Below, piece after piece: positions 9,218-10,280 of a stretch of 10,280 nucleotides of DNA. Position 1 is the stretch's first letter. Every line of letters starts with the position of its first letter. The DNA is from Euperipatoides rowelli. Its lineage: Eukaryota > Onychophora > Udeonychophora > Euonychophora > Peripatopsidae. The notes under the pieces were generated by a model. The model had not been told where the DNA came from and made no database searches. It worked only from the letters and a program-made list of their open reading frames with translations. The DNA is taken from NCBI GenBank assembly GCA_003024985.2, contig PXIH01S0026014.1. One strand, given 5' to 3'. The position numbers and the translations under genes are program-made.

Positions 9218-9470
9218 ACTGGTACCATCAGCTCAGATGAAGGCACTTTGGTGATAGATGAAGGCCCGGTGATTGCATCTTTACAGGGTAGCTTGCTCAA
9301 TGCAAAGAACGGTACCACCAGTAGCAAGAAGGAATATATGTGTCAGATTTGTGAAAAGGCTGGTGCTCAGTTGCAATGTGAAGGACCCTGCTGTGCTACT
9401 TTTCATCTCAAGTGTCTTGGACTTACTCAAGCCCCTTGTGGTATCTTTAAATGTGATGAATGTATATCAG
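9218..9470 (+). CDS. NSD: Internal exon, PHD1 finger of an NSD-family H3K36 methyltransferase
   Basis: The 253-bp exon encodes 84 residues plus one base of a split Gly codon. Residues 1-39 form an acidic, low-complexity linker. Residues 42-82 form a C4HC3 PHD finger: Cys42, Cys45, Cys54, Cys58 (or 59), His63, Cys66, Cys79 and Cys82. The signatures [11 protein letters not shown][13 protein letters not shown] and KCDEC are those of the first PHD finger of NSD1/NSD2/NSD3, nuclear SET-domain enzymes that methylate histone H3 Lys36. In those proteins this finger is followed directly by Gly and a HTCFVC-type second finger, which would begin the next exon outside the window or further down the intron. 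The donor is TCAG|GTATTT at 9470/9471. The intron before it is phase 0 and the one after is phase 1. PWWP, SET and other PHD parts are not in this window. Orthology to a specific vertebrate paralogue cannot be assigned. Confidence 0.88.
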
Positions 9471-10280
9471 GTATTTTAATACCTTTTTTCTATTTAGTCT
9501 TGTAAATGTGTTAAGTTAAAATATCACTATATGTAATATTTTGTTTTAAAAGTAGACTGTCAAATTTTTTAAAATAATGTTTAATGAATGATTTATTCTA
9601 TAACCATTAAGAGAGAAATTTTTACAAATATTCTATAACCATTAATATAAAGTAAAAACATTTGAAGAAGTTACATTGTAACTTGCGTCTACGTGAACTT
9701 TTTTTTGTAACGTGTATGGAAGGGGAGGGGGATAGAGAGAAGAAAGGAAGAATGGTAACCTAATGCAAGAAAAATAAAATCCATTGGAAGGATTATTTTT
9801 TTTATAAACCTCATGAGTCTTGCCTTTATGAATCTTAAAGAGTAAGTATCACCTGGGAAAGATTTTTATTTATTGTTAATTTTTCAAGCTATTTTTTTTT
9901 AGCAATTTGCAATATATAGCCTAATAATACTGTATAAAAACATAGCTTGGTGATCTACTGATCTTCAAACACATTACCTTCTCTACTAGCTGCTTTTGAA
10001 GGTACTGTATATTATCTCAAACAAATTTATTAAAAACAAATTTCAAAACATTTGCACTCAAAAGCGCTGGTTTAACTTTTATCAGAGAGAACATTATTAT
10101 TTCATGAATCTAGTTGTATATTCTCATCTCATTTCAAATCTTTTGCTATTCCGTGGATCCATTGATTGTATGAGCAATGAACTTAATGAGAGTAGAAGTT
10201 AGAAATTTAAAGGTGACATGCTTCCGATTTTTTCATTTTTTTTTTATGATTTATTTTGAAAGATAATGACTAAAAATATT
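9471..10280 (+). other. Intron downstream of the PHD exon
   Basis: It starts GTATTTTAAT. The exon frame reads on for only about ten codons to a TAA at 9503-9505. No second exon with PHD cysteines (expected HTCFVC-like start) is visible before the window ends. A purine-rich strip (9718-9752), an AATAAA at 9773-9778 and scattered TACTGTATA words are present; otherwise the sequence is AT-rich and featureless. Confidence 0.65.
9594..9645. repeat. 17-bp direct repeat, 35-bp period
   Basis: TATTCTATAACCATTAA occurs exactly at 9594-9610 and 9629-9645. Outside these 17 bases the copies do not match. It is a local duplication within the intron, or flanking duplications of a lost 18-bp insertion. No function is visible. 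Confidence 0.8.

Noticed and set aside
9127-9479. Antisense (9127-9327) and other-frame (9273-9479) open frames over the PHD exon
   Set aside because: Both are shadows of the exon at 9218-9470, whose own frame carries all eight PHD ligands and splice sites.
9996-10202. + strand 68-codon frame as a possible next NSD exon
   Set aside because: It has no HTCFVC-type PHD2 start, no zinc-ligand spacing and no convincing acceptor. The composition is intron-like.
1-10280. CRISPR array, tRNA, rRNA or SINE with pol III boxes
   Set aside because: There are no regularly spaced identical repeats and no paired A/B box or cloverleaf-like sequence. The repeats found are two-copy or terminal inverted.

Overview
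This window looks like metazoan nuclear DNA from an AT-rich, probably invertebrate genome. It is roughly three-quarters A+T, with long homopolymer and AT-rich runs, one exon bounded by GT/AG splice signals, and several decayed transposable elements. There are no bacterial-style gene runs, ribosome binding sites, tRNA, rRNA or CRISPR arrays. Palindromes of the TAGGCCTA and ACAGTATA/TACTGTAT kinds recur. I cannot name the species from sequence alone.

The only host gene supported is one internal exon on the + strand (9218-9470). It encodes an acidic linker followed by a PHD zinc finger that closely resembles the first PHD finger of NSD-family histone H3K36 methyltransferases. A long pyrimidine tract and an AG acceptor precede it and a GT donor follows it. 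The ~9.2 kb upstream and ~0.8 kb downstream are most simply introns of this gene, although intergenic DNA at the far left cannot be excluded.

The central third (about 4393-7660) is dominated by a broken non-LTR retrotransposon (LINE) on the - strand. It resembles the CR1/L2/Jockey-like elements that carry an RRM-type ORF1 and an endonuclease-RT ORF2. Its parts are in an odd order. Read 5'->3' on the - strand, first comes the end-of-endonuclease linker, RT and C-terminal domain with a 3' UTR and A-rich tail (7660->5630). After that comes an ORF1 with its own start (5387->4537), followed in the same frame by the first ~40 codons of an endonuclease ORF (4536->4393). The two pieces together make most of one element but in permuted order. 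Every piece carries frameshifts or stops, and the first catalytic Asp of the RT is replaced by Tyr, so the element is dead.

Left of it, 258-498 holds a 237-bp MITE-like element with TA duplications, 11-bp terminal inverted repeats, a 26-bp-arm internal hairpin and a diverged 60-bp-period repeat containing telomere-like GGTTAGG. A mariner-like terminal sequence lies at 2610-2640. A patch at 3622-4204 looks less simple than its surroundings and carries a TATA-like box and a strong splice-donor match. It could be an LTR remnant or a first exon, but neither can be shown here. The remaining stretches (499-2609, 2641-3621, 7661-9076, 9471-10280) are AT-rich DNA in which I see no gene.
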